Source: Scrofimicrobium canadense (GTDB taxonomy: Bacteria; Actinomycetota; Actinomycetes; Actinomycetales; Actinomycetaceae). Taken from it: a DNA stretch of 64,000 bases. Where the stretch lies: positions 1-64,000 of the forward strand of contig NZ_VULO01000001.1 of NCBI RefSeq assembly GCF_009696615.1, given 5' to 3'. The translations under genes were made by a program, and so were the position numbers. Below, one piece after another: positions 17,697-25,275 of the stretch. The notes under the pieces are model-generated. The model saw only the letters and a program-made list of their open reading frames with translations, was not told where the DNA came from and did no database searches. Each line of letters opens with the position of its first letter. Within the stretch, counting starts at the first letter, position 1.

Positions 17697-18785
17697 ATGA
17701 GGCACCGTACAAAAGTGGAACGAACGATGGTATGTAACTATCAGCTCATGATTGAGCCAGTGTATGGGATTTATGTGGGCCCATTTGAAGAAGCACCAGA
17801 TGGGGGCCAGTGGGTAAAGATTCGTCGGGGAGTCTATCTGGACCAGGGATCTCTCCCCGACCTCCCATATTGGGAGATCAACCGGCACATAACTCGGGCA
17901 AGGATGGTCGGGGTAAGCCAAACTAGATTGGTTGATGAGTCGTTGCCAGTCTTTACCGGCGAATGTGCGCTGATTGCACAGGGGGTTAACACTTGGTTGG
18001 GGGCAGCTGATCTTACAGCTTGGCGGGCTGATGGAACATCCAAATATAGTGCCTGTCGCTTGCCTGAAATGGTGATAGATGACCATAAAGTGCCGCCTGT
18101 GACCTATTCCAGCCGTGACGGAAGAAGGGTGGGGCGTGAGAACGCCCAGTCGTTGCAGCTAGAGACGACCATGCCTACGGAAGCAATATTGGACCTTATT
18201 AGGGGAGGCCATCCTGTTCAGGTCTTTGCAGCAGCAGGCGACATCATGCGAAAGGTCAGCGGATACACCAATTCTCAACAGCAGCGTACGCGCCCATTGG
18301 CCGAGGCTTTTCGCGATGAGCTTATGGGTATGGTTGTCAACCTCCGGAAATTTAGAAAACGCGCAGTGGAATTGGTTAGTGCAATTGACCCCGGCGTTTA
18401 TGGTCCGGGCGAGGCGTTCTTACGTTGGGTATTGTTATCTATCAGCGATCTGCAGCTAGTGCAGACACAGTTCCCGGTGCGAATACGCGGCCTTAGGTAT
18501 TTTCTCGATGCCGCAATTCCTTCAAAGAAATGCTGTTTTGAGTTTGACGGTAGTTCGAAGTCGGGGACTCCAGAGTCTCAGGTGGAGTTCACCCGCCGCC
18601 AGCAAAACCTTACCAATGCTGGGTGGAAGATTTATCGTTTGACGTGGAGCTCTATCTATCAGTGGATGCGTACTGTACATGAGATTGCCGTGTTCTTGGC
18701 GGGAAATGGAGTTCCTGTCACTCGCCCACTTCGTCATACATGGGTTGCTCTACCCTCTGGGCTGTTGGTGCGCGAAAGGTGGTGA
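17697..18785 (+). CDS. DUF559 / AbiEi-like endonuclease-domain protein
   Basis: A 362-residue protein. The C-terminus has a Vsr-like PD-(D/E)xK pattern: FEFDGSSKSG (about 282-291), then ESQVEFTRRQQNLTNAGWKI and YRLTWSSIYQ, matching the DUF559 domain found in many actinobacteria. Near the N-terminus KIRRGVYL resembles the AbiEi-type antitoxin segment. Such genes are thought to act in DNA defence or toxin-antitoxin systems, but no partner toxin is next to it. The start is uncertain: ATG codons at 17697, 17727 and 17748 are all possible. It is enclosed by inverted copies of repeat family 1. Confidence 0.65.
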   Translation: MRHRTKVERTMVCNYQLMIEPVYGIYVGPFEEAPDGGQWVKIRRGVYLDQGSLPDLPYWEINRHITRARMVGVSQTRLVDESLPVFTGECALIAQGVNTWLGAADLTAWRADGTSKYSACRLPEMVIDDHKVPPVTYSSRDGRRVGRENAQSLQLETTMPTEAILDLIRGGHPVQVFAAAGDIMRKVSGYTNSQQQRTRPLAEAFRDELMGMVVNLRKFRKRAVELVSAIDPGVYGPGEAFLRWVLLSISDLQLVQTQFPVRIRGLRYFLDAAIPSKKCCFEFDGSSKSGTPESQVEFTRRQQNLTNAGWKIYRLTWSSIYQWMRTVHEIAVFLAGNGVPVTRPLRHTWVALPSGLLVRERW

Positions 18786-18802
18786 TCTAGTCTGCAGACG
18801 CG

Positions 18803-18873
18803 TATCCCCCTGAATAAAACAGTGTCCCGGCGACAAATATCTAACTGCCACAGGAATTAGCACACTGTCATGC
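18803..18873 (-). repeat. 71-bp repeat family 1, copy B (inverted)
   Basis: Reads GCATGACAGTGTGCTAATTC to GGGGGATA on the minus strand, nearly identical to copy A. It ends 14 bases before the -35 box of the csoR promoter. Confidence 0.9.
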
Positions 18874-18886
18874 AACAAATGAGCGG

Positions 18887-18915
18887 TTGTCAATTATACC
18901 CCCAGGGGGTACAGT
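18887..18915 (+). promoter_or_regulatory. csoR promoter with CsoR operator
   Basis: TTGTCA (18887-18892) and TACAGT (18910-18915) are spaced by 17 bases. The spacer holds TACCCCCAGGGGGTA (18897-18911), a perfect odd-length palindrome matching known CsoR operators. Apo-CsoR bound here would block RNA polymerase, and Cu(I) would release it. Confidence 0.8.
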
Positions 18916-18938
18916 CGACCGTGAGGCAAGGAGAAGGT

Positions 18939-19217
18939 ATGCGGGGCTATAGTCAAGACACCGACAAGTATCTCAACCGCTTGCGGCGCATAGAGGGACA
19001 AGTGCGCGGCGTGCAACGCATGGTCAGTGAAGATAAATACTGCATTGACGTTCTCACCCAAATTTCTGCAATCCAAAGTGCCCTTGATTCTGTGGCGCTT
19101 GGTCTGCTGGAAGACCACCTCGGTCACTGTGTCATGGCTGCTGGCAATGATCCTGAAGTACAAAAAGAAAAAATACATGAAGCCACAGCGGCAATTGCTC
19201 GCTTGGTGAAATCCTGA
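18939..19217 (+). CDS. csoR: Copper-sensing repressor CsoR
   Basis: All-helical DUF156 repressor of 92 residues that senses Cu(I). It has [16 protein letters not shown], the first Cys in [11 protein letters not shown], and the His/Cys pair in [10 protein letters not shown], which together form the Cys-His-Cys copper site. The ATG at 18939 is preceded by AAGGAG; an in-frame ATG 23 codons upstream would put the operator inside the coding region and is rejected. First gene of a copper operon with its own operator upstream. Confidence 0.93.
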   Translation: MRGYSQDTDKYLNRLRRIEGQVRGVQRMVSEDKYCIDVLTQISAIQSALDSVALGLLEDHLGHCVMAAGNDPEVQKEKIHEATAAIARLVKS

Positions 19218-19228
19218 GAGGAAGCACA

Positions 19229-19468
19229 ATGAATTACACCGGAAAAATTACTCTCGACGTCAATGGGCTCACCTGCGGTCATTGCGCTGCCAGCGTGCGT
19301 GAGGAACTGGAAGAAATTCCTGGCGTAGCTTCGGTAGAGGTGGATGTACACAAGGGAGCCACCTCGAAGGTGGCTGTTGATCTTGGCGGGGAAGTTACTG
19401 AGGCGGCAATTCGTGATGCGATCAGTGAGGCCGGATACGAACTGGTAGGAGTTAGCGCCACCTCATGA
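19229..19468 (+). CDS. copZ: Copper chaperone (heavy-metal-associated domain)
   Basis: A 79-residue ferredoxin-like HMA protein with the Cu(I)-binding motif GLTCGHCAASV (about 13-23). It carries Cu(I) in the cytosol to the pump CopA. AGGAAG stands just upstream, and the gene overlaps the copA start by 4 bases (ATGA), so the two are translated together. Confidence 0.9.
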   Translation: MNYTGKITLDVNGLTCGHCAASVREELEEIPGVASVEVDVHKGATSKVAVDLGGEVTEAAIRDAISEAGYELVGVSATS

Positions 19469-21798
19469 CACAGACAAACGATTACTTCGACTCAGCACAC
19501 GCGGTAGGGGAGGACGCCCGACTTCGGGCTATCTCGCTGCGCCGCAGATTCTTCATCACTCTACCGCTGGGAGCCATCATCATGCTCCTGTCGATGATTC
19601 CGGCACTGCAGTTTACCGGGTGGCAGTGGGTGGTGGCCGTGTTGGCTTTACCGGTGGTGACATGGGGTGCGTGGCCATTCCACAAAGCTGCATTCAAGGC
19701 GGCTAGACATGGTTCAACGACGATGGACACGTTGGTGAGTCTTGGAGTAATCGCTTCCTCGCTCTGGAGCTACTGGGCGCTTTTCTTCGGAGGAGCAGGC
19801 GACCTCGGCATGAAAATGTCTATGTCCCTCATCCCGCGCATGAATCACGGACATGCTGAGCTCTACTTCGAAGCTGCAACAATGATCGTGGTGTTCTTGC
19901 TGGGGGGTCGCTGGGCGGAATCTGCAAGTCGCTATCGGGCAGGTGACGCTTTGCGTGCGCTGCTCACTTTAGGGGCGAAAGAAGCCACACTGGTTACCCC
20001 TGAAGGTGACCAGGTCATTCCTGCATCCGATTTGCAGGAAGGGGATCTTTTCCGGGTGGCTCCTGGAGAAAAGATCGCCACGGACGGGGTGATCACTCAG
20101 GGCGAGTCGGCCCTCGATACGTCCCTTCTCACCGGAGAATCTTTGCCGGTTGACGTGGCTGTAGGCGATGCGGTCACCGGAGCAACGCTCAACACGTGGG
20201 GAACGCTGATTGTCGAAGCGACACGGGTGGGTGCCGACACCACACTGGCACAAATTGGCAGATTGGTAGAGCAGGCTCAGGCAACAAAAGCACCAGTCCA
20301 ACGATTGGCTGATCGTGTGAGCGCGATCTTTGTTCCCGTCGTGATAGGGATTTCCCTCGTCACCTTGGCCGTGTGGTTGATATTGGGCTGGGATGCCCAG
20401 GCAGCCTTCACTGCAGCGGTAGCGGTATTGGTTGTAGCATGCCCGTGTGCTCTGGGTCTCGCGACACCGACTGCGCTGCTGGTTGGGTCAGGCCGCGCTT
20501 CACAGCTGGGGATCATCATCCAAAGCGCCGAGGTAATGGAGCACAGCCAGCAGGTCAACACCGCTGCGCTCGACAAGACTGGCACCATCACAACAGGGGT
20601 GCTTTCAGTCGAAGAGGTGATGGGTGATACTCAGACCCTTGAGGTAGCAGCGGCAGTTGAGCGACATTCAGAACATCCCCTTGCCAAAGCGGTTTTTGCG
20701 GCGGCTCCTGATGCGCCCGAAGCTAGTGCTTTTTCTAACCATGCGGGCAAAGGCGTCTCTGGGCTATTAGCTGGCGACCTCATCTTGGTTGGTGGGTCCC
20801 GGTGGCTGAGCCGTCACGGGGTATCGCTTCCCGCAGATTTGCAGGCGCGACAAGACCAAGCCGAAGCCTCAGGCGCGACAGTCGTGGCAGTTGTCAAAGT
20901 ACCCGACTATCTGGACGAGGCAATGTCTGTGCCCTCCAGTATTGTTGAGGCCGCCCCCGGCTCAGTTCAGGTTCAGATGAAAGTGGGGGGGATGACGTGT
21001 GCTTCGTGCGTGAACCGGGTGGAGCGTAAGTTGAAGAAACTTCCTGGAGTCGATGCTCAGGTCAACTTGGCTACGGAGTCCGCCACGATCACACTTACTA
21101 GTGACCATGATGATGCTGAACTGGAAAAGACAGTTGAAGCTGCCGGCTACGAGCCCCACGTTGTGGGACGCACTGTAGTTGCTGAACGCGCAACAGTAAC
21201 TTCAGCCGGGGGGCGCGCTCTTCCAGAGGCCTTCGACGATGCAGAAGTCTTAGGAGTCATCGTCTTGCGCGACACCATCAAGCCCACGTCAAAAGAGGCA
21301 ATCGCGCAGCTGCGGACAATGGGCGTTGAGCCAGTATTGCTTTCCGGTGACAACTCTGCGGCAGCGCACCATATTGCTGACCAGGTTGGTATCACGACAG
21401 TTATTGCTGAGGTACTTCCTGATGAAAAACAGCAGGTGATAAAGGACCTGCAATCTGAGGATAAGCGTGTGGCGATGGTAGGTGATGGTGTCAATGATGC
21501 AGCTGCCCTGGCGCAAGCTCAGGTCGGGATAGCTATGGGTTCGGGCACCGATGCTGCTATTGCCGTGGCCGACATTACTCTGGTCAACTCGGAGCTCACG
21601 GGAGTCCCGCGCGCGTTGGGCTTAGCCAGGCGCATCTTTGGCGTCATTAAAGGCAACCTATTTTGGGCGTTCTTCTACAATGTGGCGGCTATCCCGCTGG
21701 CATTCTTAGGGCTGCTCAATCCGATGATTGCCGCCGCTGCAATGGCAATGTCCTCTGTTTTCGTTGTCATGAATTCTCTGCGTTTACGCAACGCCTGA
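19465..21798 (+). CDS. copA: Copper-exporting P-type ATPase with internal HMA domain
   Basis: P1B-type pump of 777 residues for Cu(I) export. Landmarks: TGES (223-226), CPC in the membrane (326-328), the phosphorylated Asp in DKTGT (370), HP (404-405), GDGVND (673-678), and the last-helix MSSVFVVMNSLRL. The usual N-terminal HMA domain is absent. Instead one lies at about residues 502-568 (GGMTCASCVNRVERKL), between ATVVAVVK and AEVLGVIVLRDTIKPTS, which in other pumps are adjoining strands of the ATP-binding region. A Met/His-rich loop (MKMSMSLIPRMNHGH) follows the second span. Bases just past the stop could encode a short helix in the +1 frame (DREELEAFVSALQAAGAQ), possibly a lost tail. Confidence 0.94.
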   Translation: MTQTNDYFDSAHAVGEDARLRAISLRRRFFITLPLGAIIMLLSMIPALQFTGWQWVVAVLALPVVTWGAWPFHKAAFKAARHGSTTMDTLVSLGVIASSLWSYWALFFGGAGDLGMKMSMSLIPRMNHGHAELYFEAATMIVVFLLGGRWAESASRYRAGDALRALLTLGAKEATLVTPEGDQVIPASDLQEGDLFRVAPGEKIATDGVITQGESALDTSLLTGESLPVDVAVGDAVTGATLNTWGTLIVEATRVGADTTLAQIGRLVEQAQATKAPVQRLADRVSAIFVPVVIGISLVTLAVWLILGWDAQAAFTAAVAVLVVACPCALGLATPTALLVGSGRASQLGIIIQSAEVMEHSQQVNTAALDKTGTITTGVLSVEEVMGDTQTLEVAAAVERHSEHPLAKAVFAAAPDAPEASAFSNHAGKGVSGLLAGDLILVGGSRWLSRHGVSLPADLQARQDQAEASGATVVAVVKVPDYLDEAMSVPSSIVEAAPGSVQVQMKVGGMTCASCVNRVERKLKKLPGVDAQVNLATESATITLTSDHDDAELEKTVEAAGYEPHVVGRTVVAERATVTSAGGRALPEAFDDAEVLGVIVLRDTIKPTSKEAIAQLRTMGVEPVLLSGDNSAAAHHIADQVGITTVIAEVLPDEKQQVIKDLQSEDKRVAMVGDGVNDAAALAQAQVGIAMGSGTDAAIAVADITLVNSELTGVPRALGLARRIFGVIKGNLFWAFFYNVAAIPLAFLGLLNPMIAAAAMAMSSVFVVMNSLRLRNA

Positions 21799-21860
21799 CC
21801 GAGAAGAACTGGAAGCCTTTGTCAGTGCGCTCCAGGCCGCTGGTGCTCAATAGGCGTTAT

Positions 21861-23360
21861 TCAGCGTCGCTTGCGGGTTCCAAAGAGGGTCCTCGATATT
21901 TCTCTTCCTAATTGTGATCCTGCTGATCGCAACATGGAAGAGAAGAGATCGTCCACCCCGCCTCCGCCAGAAGAACGCTGTTTTGTCTGCGATTTCTGTA
22001 GTTTCTCTGCTTCTTTTCTCGCGGCTTCTGCTTCCTTTTCCAGTTGTGCCTGGCGCTCCGCTTCGGCCGCTGCCACTTGAGCTGCGCTTTGTCGTTCTTC
22101 CAAGGCCTCGAAAGCCGAATAATTGTCGACAGACGTCGCGTACTTCAAAGCTAAAGGTGATGATGCTAGTGCCGCAACCACATCAGCGGATGCTGCCCCC
22201 ATGACTGATGCTGGCGCCCAGATTCTCGTAGGAGCAACGGGGGTGGGGCGGCCTTGAGGATCGAGTACGGTCACGATAGCTTCGCCAGTACCTAAGGTAG
22301 TGATGACCTCGGATAAGTCGAGCTCGCTCTTGGGGAATGTGGCGACGGTGGCCTTAAGTTTCTTTTGGTCATCGGGCGTTGCTGTACGCAAAACATGTTG
22401 AATGCGTGAACCGAGTTGAGCTAGAACATCGGAGGGAATGTCCTTGGGAGTTTGCGTGACAAAGACGACTCCGACACCCTTTGACCGAATAAGCCGAACC
22501 GTTTGCACAACCTGATTCAAGAACTCTTTGGAAGCTCCGTTGAATAGCAGGTGCGCCTCGTCAAAAAAGAACACCAACTTAGGTTTTTCAACATCCCCCA
22601 CCTCGGGCAAATCTTCAAATAAATCTGCCAGCAACCACATGATCACAGTCGAGATAAGCGCAGGGCGCGAGAAGATATCTCCTACACCCAGCAGGCTGAT
22701 CACTCCGCGGCCGCCTTCGGTGCGCAGCAACTCTCGAGTGTCAAATGCGGGTTCGCCAAAGAATTGTTCGCCGCCCTGTGATTCCAACGCGGATACTGCC
22801 CGCAAGATCACACCTGCAGTCGCCGAGGAAACACCTCCGATTCCCTTGAGGTGTTCTTTACCGTCATCCGAGGTGAGGAACTGGATTACAGCTCGCAAAT
22901 CTTTAAGGTCGATGAGAGCAAGTCCCTGCTTGTCTGCCCAGCTGAAAACTAGTTGCAATGATTGCTCTTGAGTTGTGTTGAGGTCAAGTGCCCTAGCAAG
23001 CAGGATTGGACCAAAGTCGGTGACAGTAGTGCGGACTTGGGCGCCTGGAAACTGGGAAGCGTCCCCTAAGCGCAGTAGTTCCACCGGAAAGGCGGCGCCT
23101 TGCCATTCCTGGCCGTTAGCACGTGTGCGCTCAAGGAGCTTATCCGAGGCGGTATTAGCCTGAGCAAGTCCGGTTAGGTCGCCTTTTACGTCGCATAACA
23201 CTACGGGCACATCGTTGGCGCTGAGCCCCTCAGCTAAAAGCTGCAGTGTTCTAGTTTTTCCGGATCCCGTAGCTCCTGCGACCAGCAGGTGCCGGTTGAA
23301 CATCGAATAGGGCATCGGGATCTGGACTTCTGGACTGTCAATGAGGGCGCCGATAGTCAA
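21861..23360 (-). CDS. DUF853 / HerA-like ATPase, main part
   Basis: A 499-residue P-loop ATPase related to HerA and FtsK (DUF853, YjgR in E. coli). Walker A is GATGSGKTRTLQ (about 31-42), followed by CDVKGDLTGLA; Walker B is KLVFFFDEAHLLF, and FVTQTPKDIPSDVL is the sensor region. The tail has charged coiled coil and ends in SQLGREISRTLFGTRKRR, typical for the family. The TTG start at 23360 overlaps the stop of the preceding frame (TTGA). However GQGYQFEG, which looks like the family's own sequence, is encoded in this frame upstream of the TTG, so the true protein probably starts at 23629 and is frameshifted. Function is unknown; DNA handling is assumed. Confidence 0.8.
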   Translation of the reverse strand: MTIGALIDSPEVQIPMPYSMFNRHLLVAGATGSGKTRTLQLLAEGLSANDVPVVLCDVKGDLTGLAQANTASDKLLERTRANGQEWQGAAFPVELLRLGDASQFPGAQVRTTVTDFGPILLARALDLNTTQEQSLQLVFSWADKQGLALIDLKDLRAVIQFLTSDDGKEHLKGIGGVSSATAGVILRAVSALESQGGEQFFGEPAFDTRELLRTEGGRGVISLLGVGDIFSRPALISTVIMWLLADLFEDLPEVGDVEKPKLVFFFDEAHLLFNGASKEFLNQVVQTVRLIRSKGVGVVFVTQTPKDIPSDVLAQLGSRIQHVLRTATPDDQKKLKATVATFPKSELDLSEVITTLGTGEAIVTVLDPQGRPTPVAPTRIWAPASVMGAASADVVAALASSPLALKYATSVDNYSAFEALEERQSAAQVAAAEAERQAQLEKEAEAARKEAEKLQKSQTKQRSSGGGGVDDLFSSMLRSAGSQLGREISRTLFGTRKRR

Positions 23361-23629
23361 CCCTTCGAACTGGTAGCCCTGGCCAATAGTGCTTGAGAGA
23401 GCGGGCTCTGTGGCAGGTGAGACGGCACTATTGTCAGATTGCTTTCCGACTGTTCAGAACCGACATCTTGTGCCGGTTCATTTTTGGGGGAAGTGCCTGA
23501 GGAGGCTTCAACGGCAGCCAATCTGGCAGCGGCTGCCTGAGCCTGTGCTTTAGCGAGTTCGGCTTCAGCCAGCTTTGCCTTTGCTTCCGCTTCCGCCAGC
23601 TGGGCCCGAAGTTCTTCAATGCTGCTCAT
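23357..23629 (-). CDS. N-terminal coiled-coil part of the DUF853 gene, other frame
   Basis: An Ala/Glu/Lys-rich helix (EELRAQLAEAEAKAKLAEAE and on) of 90 residues beginning at ATG 23629 with AGGG 8 bases upstream. Actinobacterial DUF853 proteins often begin with such a coiled coil fused to the ATPase. One missing base between about 23360 and 23455, for example in the GGAAAGC stretch, would join both frames into one protein of about 589 residues. As it stands it is either a separate coupled gene or the front of a frameshifted one. Confidence 0.6.
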   Translation of the reverse strand: MSSIEELRAQLAEAEAKAKLAEAELAKAQAQAAAARLAAVEASSGTSPKNEPAQDVGSEQSESNLTIVPSHLPQSPLSQALLARATSSKG

Positions 23630-23750
23630 AGAAGTGACCCTAGATTGCAAAGCGGGGCTTTGCTCGCCGAATCAGGCTAGATTTTCAGAGGCCTAACAGC
23701 GACAGCATAATGGCAGTGGTGTTGTCGGAGGGGCAGCGTAGGGTAGAACC

Positions 23751-25214
23751 ATGCTGAGTTTGAATCTCGATGCGATTGCTTCGTTGCGCACTGACCTTAG
23801 GGCCGCTGACTGGACTGTTGACCATGTGGAGGCTCTTATGGGGCCGATGGCGACGTCTGCGATGGGTAGAGAGCAATTCGTGCCAGCACATATTGCCTTG
23901 CAAGATCAAGAAAGTCCCGCTGCCTTACTGACGCGACTATTTTTACTGGCGGAAGAGCTCACGGATACTCAACTGGTGCTGGCATTTCCCACGTGCGATC
24001 CGGAAAAACTGGGGTTAGTGCGTGACGGGCGCGCACTAGTTGATGTGCGTCCCTACCATTGGCAAGGGAATAACTGGTGGATATGTTCCGATTTGGGGGA
24101 GAGCCAGACTAAGAAACCTCTCAAGCCGGAACATGTTTTGGGCATTGGCCAGGCTACGATTTCGCTTTTGCACATGACGGTTCGCAGCCATATGACGTCT
24201 GCGCTTGATCTGGGAACTGGTTGCGGGATTTTGGCATTATGTTTGTCTACCCATTGTGATCGGGTTGTTGCCACCGACCTCAGTGAGCGCGCATGTCATT
24301 TTGCACGATTCAATGCTGCACTCAACGGAGCTACGAATATCGATGTTCGTCAAGGTTCTCTTTTTGAACCCGTTGACGGGGAACGGTTCGATCTCATTAC
24401 CTCGAATCCTCCCTTTGTGATTACTCCGCAATCAGTACGTGACACCAGGCACATGGACTATCGCGATGGCGGAATGGACAGGGATAACCTTATTGCGACC
24501 ATCGTCCGTCAAGGCCCCAAGTACCTTGAGCCTCAAGGGATCTTGCAGATGCTAGCGAACTGGGAGATCCGCGGAGAAGACGATTGGCATATCAGGCCTC
24601 AAAGCTGGCTTTCCGATAGCGCGGATGCCTGGCTGGTGCAACGCGATCTTCTCGATCCTGCCCAGTATGTCGAGATGTGGCTACGAGATTCGGGGGAACA
24701 GGATACAGATGGGCTGTATCGGGCATGGCTCCAGGATTTCATTCATGCTGGTGTAGCCGGGATTGGCATGGGATTTATTGCCATGCGACGCCTTGAAGAG
24801 ACACCTGCTGCTGCCCAGGCTATATCTGTCCATGATGAAGTCGAACAGGGGCATCTGCCCGATGGTGCTGCGATTGCGGCGGCACTGGAAAACCTTCAAC
24901 TGCCATCTGATTGGAAAGAACGACGGATTAAGGTATCACCCGACGTCCGCGAGGTGCGCTACTTCATACCGGGCTATTCCGATCCATCCCAAATCCGCGT
25001 CACGCAAGGGGCTGGGATGGGAAGAGATATCCAGGTAAGCTCCCATATGGCTGCGCTTCTAGGCGTTGCGGACGGCGAACTTACCTGTGGGCAAATCATC
25101 CACGCGCTGGCTGCAATTACTGGTGATTCTGTCCCAAACATTGAAGAGCAGATTGCGACAGCCCTACCAGAGCTTGTACGGTTCCAGGTAGCGTCGTTGC
25201 TTGACCGAACCTAG
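23751..25214 (+). CDS. SAM-dependent methyltransferase with N-terminal accessory domain
   Basis: A 487-residue protein. The central class I methyltransferase fold has the SAM motif ALDLGTGCGILALCLS (about 151-166), the acidic VVATDLS and the catalytic-type SNPPF (about 221-225), which is shared by N6-adenine and N5-glutamine methyltransferases such as RsmC, PrmC and HemK. The N-terminal about 130 residues resemble the DUF7059 domain found with such enzymes in actinobacteria. Target unknown: rRNA or protein glutamine are the candidates. The coding region runs up to the open frame of topA. Confidence 0.8.
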   Translation: MLSLNLDAIASLRTDLRAADWTVDHVEALMGPMATSAMGREQFVPAHIALQDQESPAALLTRLFLLAEELTDTQLVLAFPTCDPEKLGLVRDGRALVDVRPYHWQGNNWWICSDLGESQTKKPLKPEHVLGIGQATISLLHMTVRSHMTSALDLGTGCGILALCLSTHCDRVVATDLSERACHFARFNAALNGATNIDVRQGSLFEPVDGERFDLITSNPPFVITPQSVRDTRHMDYRDGGMDRDNLIATIVRQGPKYLEPQGILQMLANWEIRGEDDWHIRPQSWLSDSADAWLVQRDLLDPAQYVEMWLRDSGEQDTDGLYRAWLQDFIHAGVAGIGMGFIAMRRLEETPAAAQAISVHDEVEQGHLPDGAAIAAALENLQLPSDWKERRIKVSPDVREVRYFIPGYSDPSQIRVTQGAGMGRDIQVSSHMAALLGVADGELTCGQIIHALAAITGDSVPNIEEQIATALPELVRFQVASLLDRT

Positions 25215-25275
25215 CACATTCGGTATAAGGTCAGCTCTGGGGGTGCACCCGGTACATGCGAAGAAAGTAGAGATA

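Larger units (their letters stand above)
17566..18873. mobile_element. Putative repeat-bounded cassette carrying a DUF559/AbiEi-like gene
   Basis: Two 71-bp copies of the same repeat face each other as inverted repeats at the exact ends of a 1308-base block that holds a single gene. The arrangement is that of terminal inverted repeats, yet the gene is a putative nuclease-like protein and not a known transposase. No clear target duplication is seen (TTAC on the left, AACA on the right). Mobility is inferred. Confidence 0.5.

Noticed and set aside
18870-18938. Upstream ATG for csoR
   Set aside because: It would place the CsoR operator and promoter inside the coding region; ATG 18939 has a good ribosome site and the normal family start.
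21663-21911. Open frame of 82 codons across the copA end
   Set aside because: It overlaps copA in another frame, is rich in Cys/Arg as shadow frames are, and matches nothing I know.
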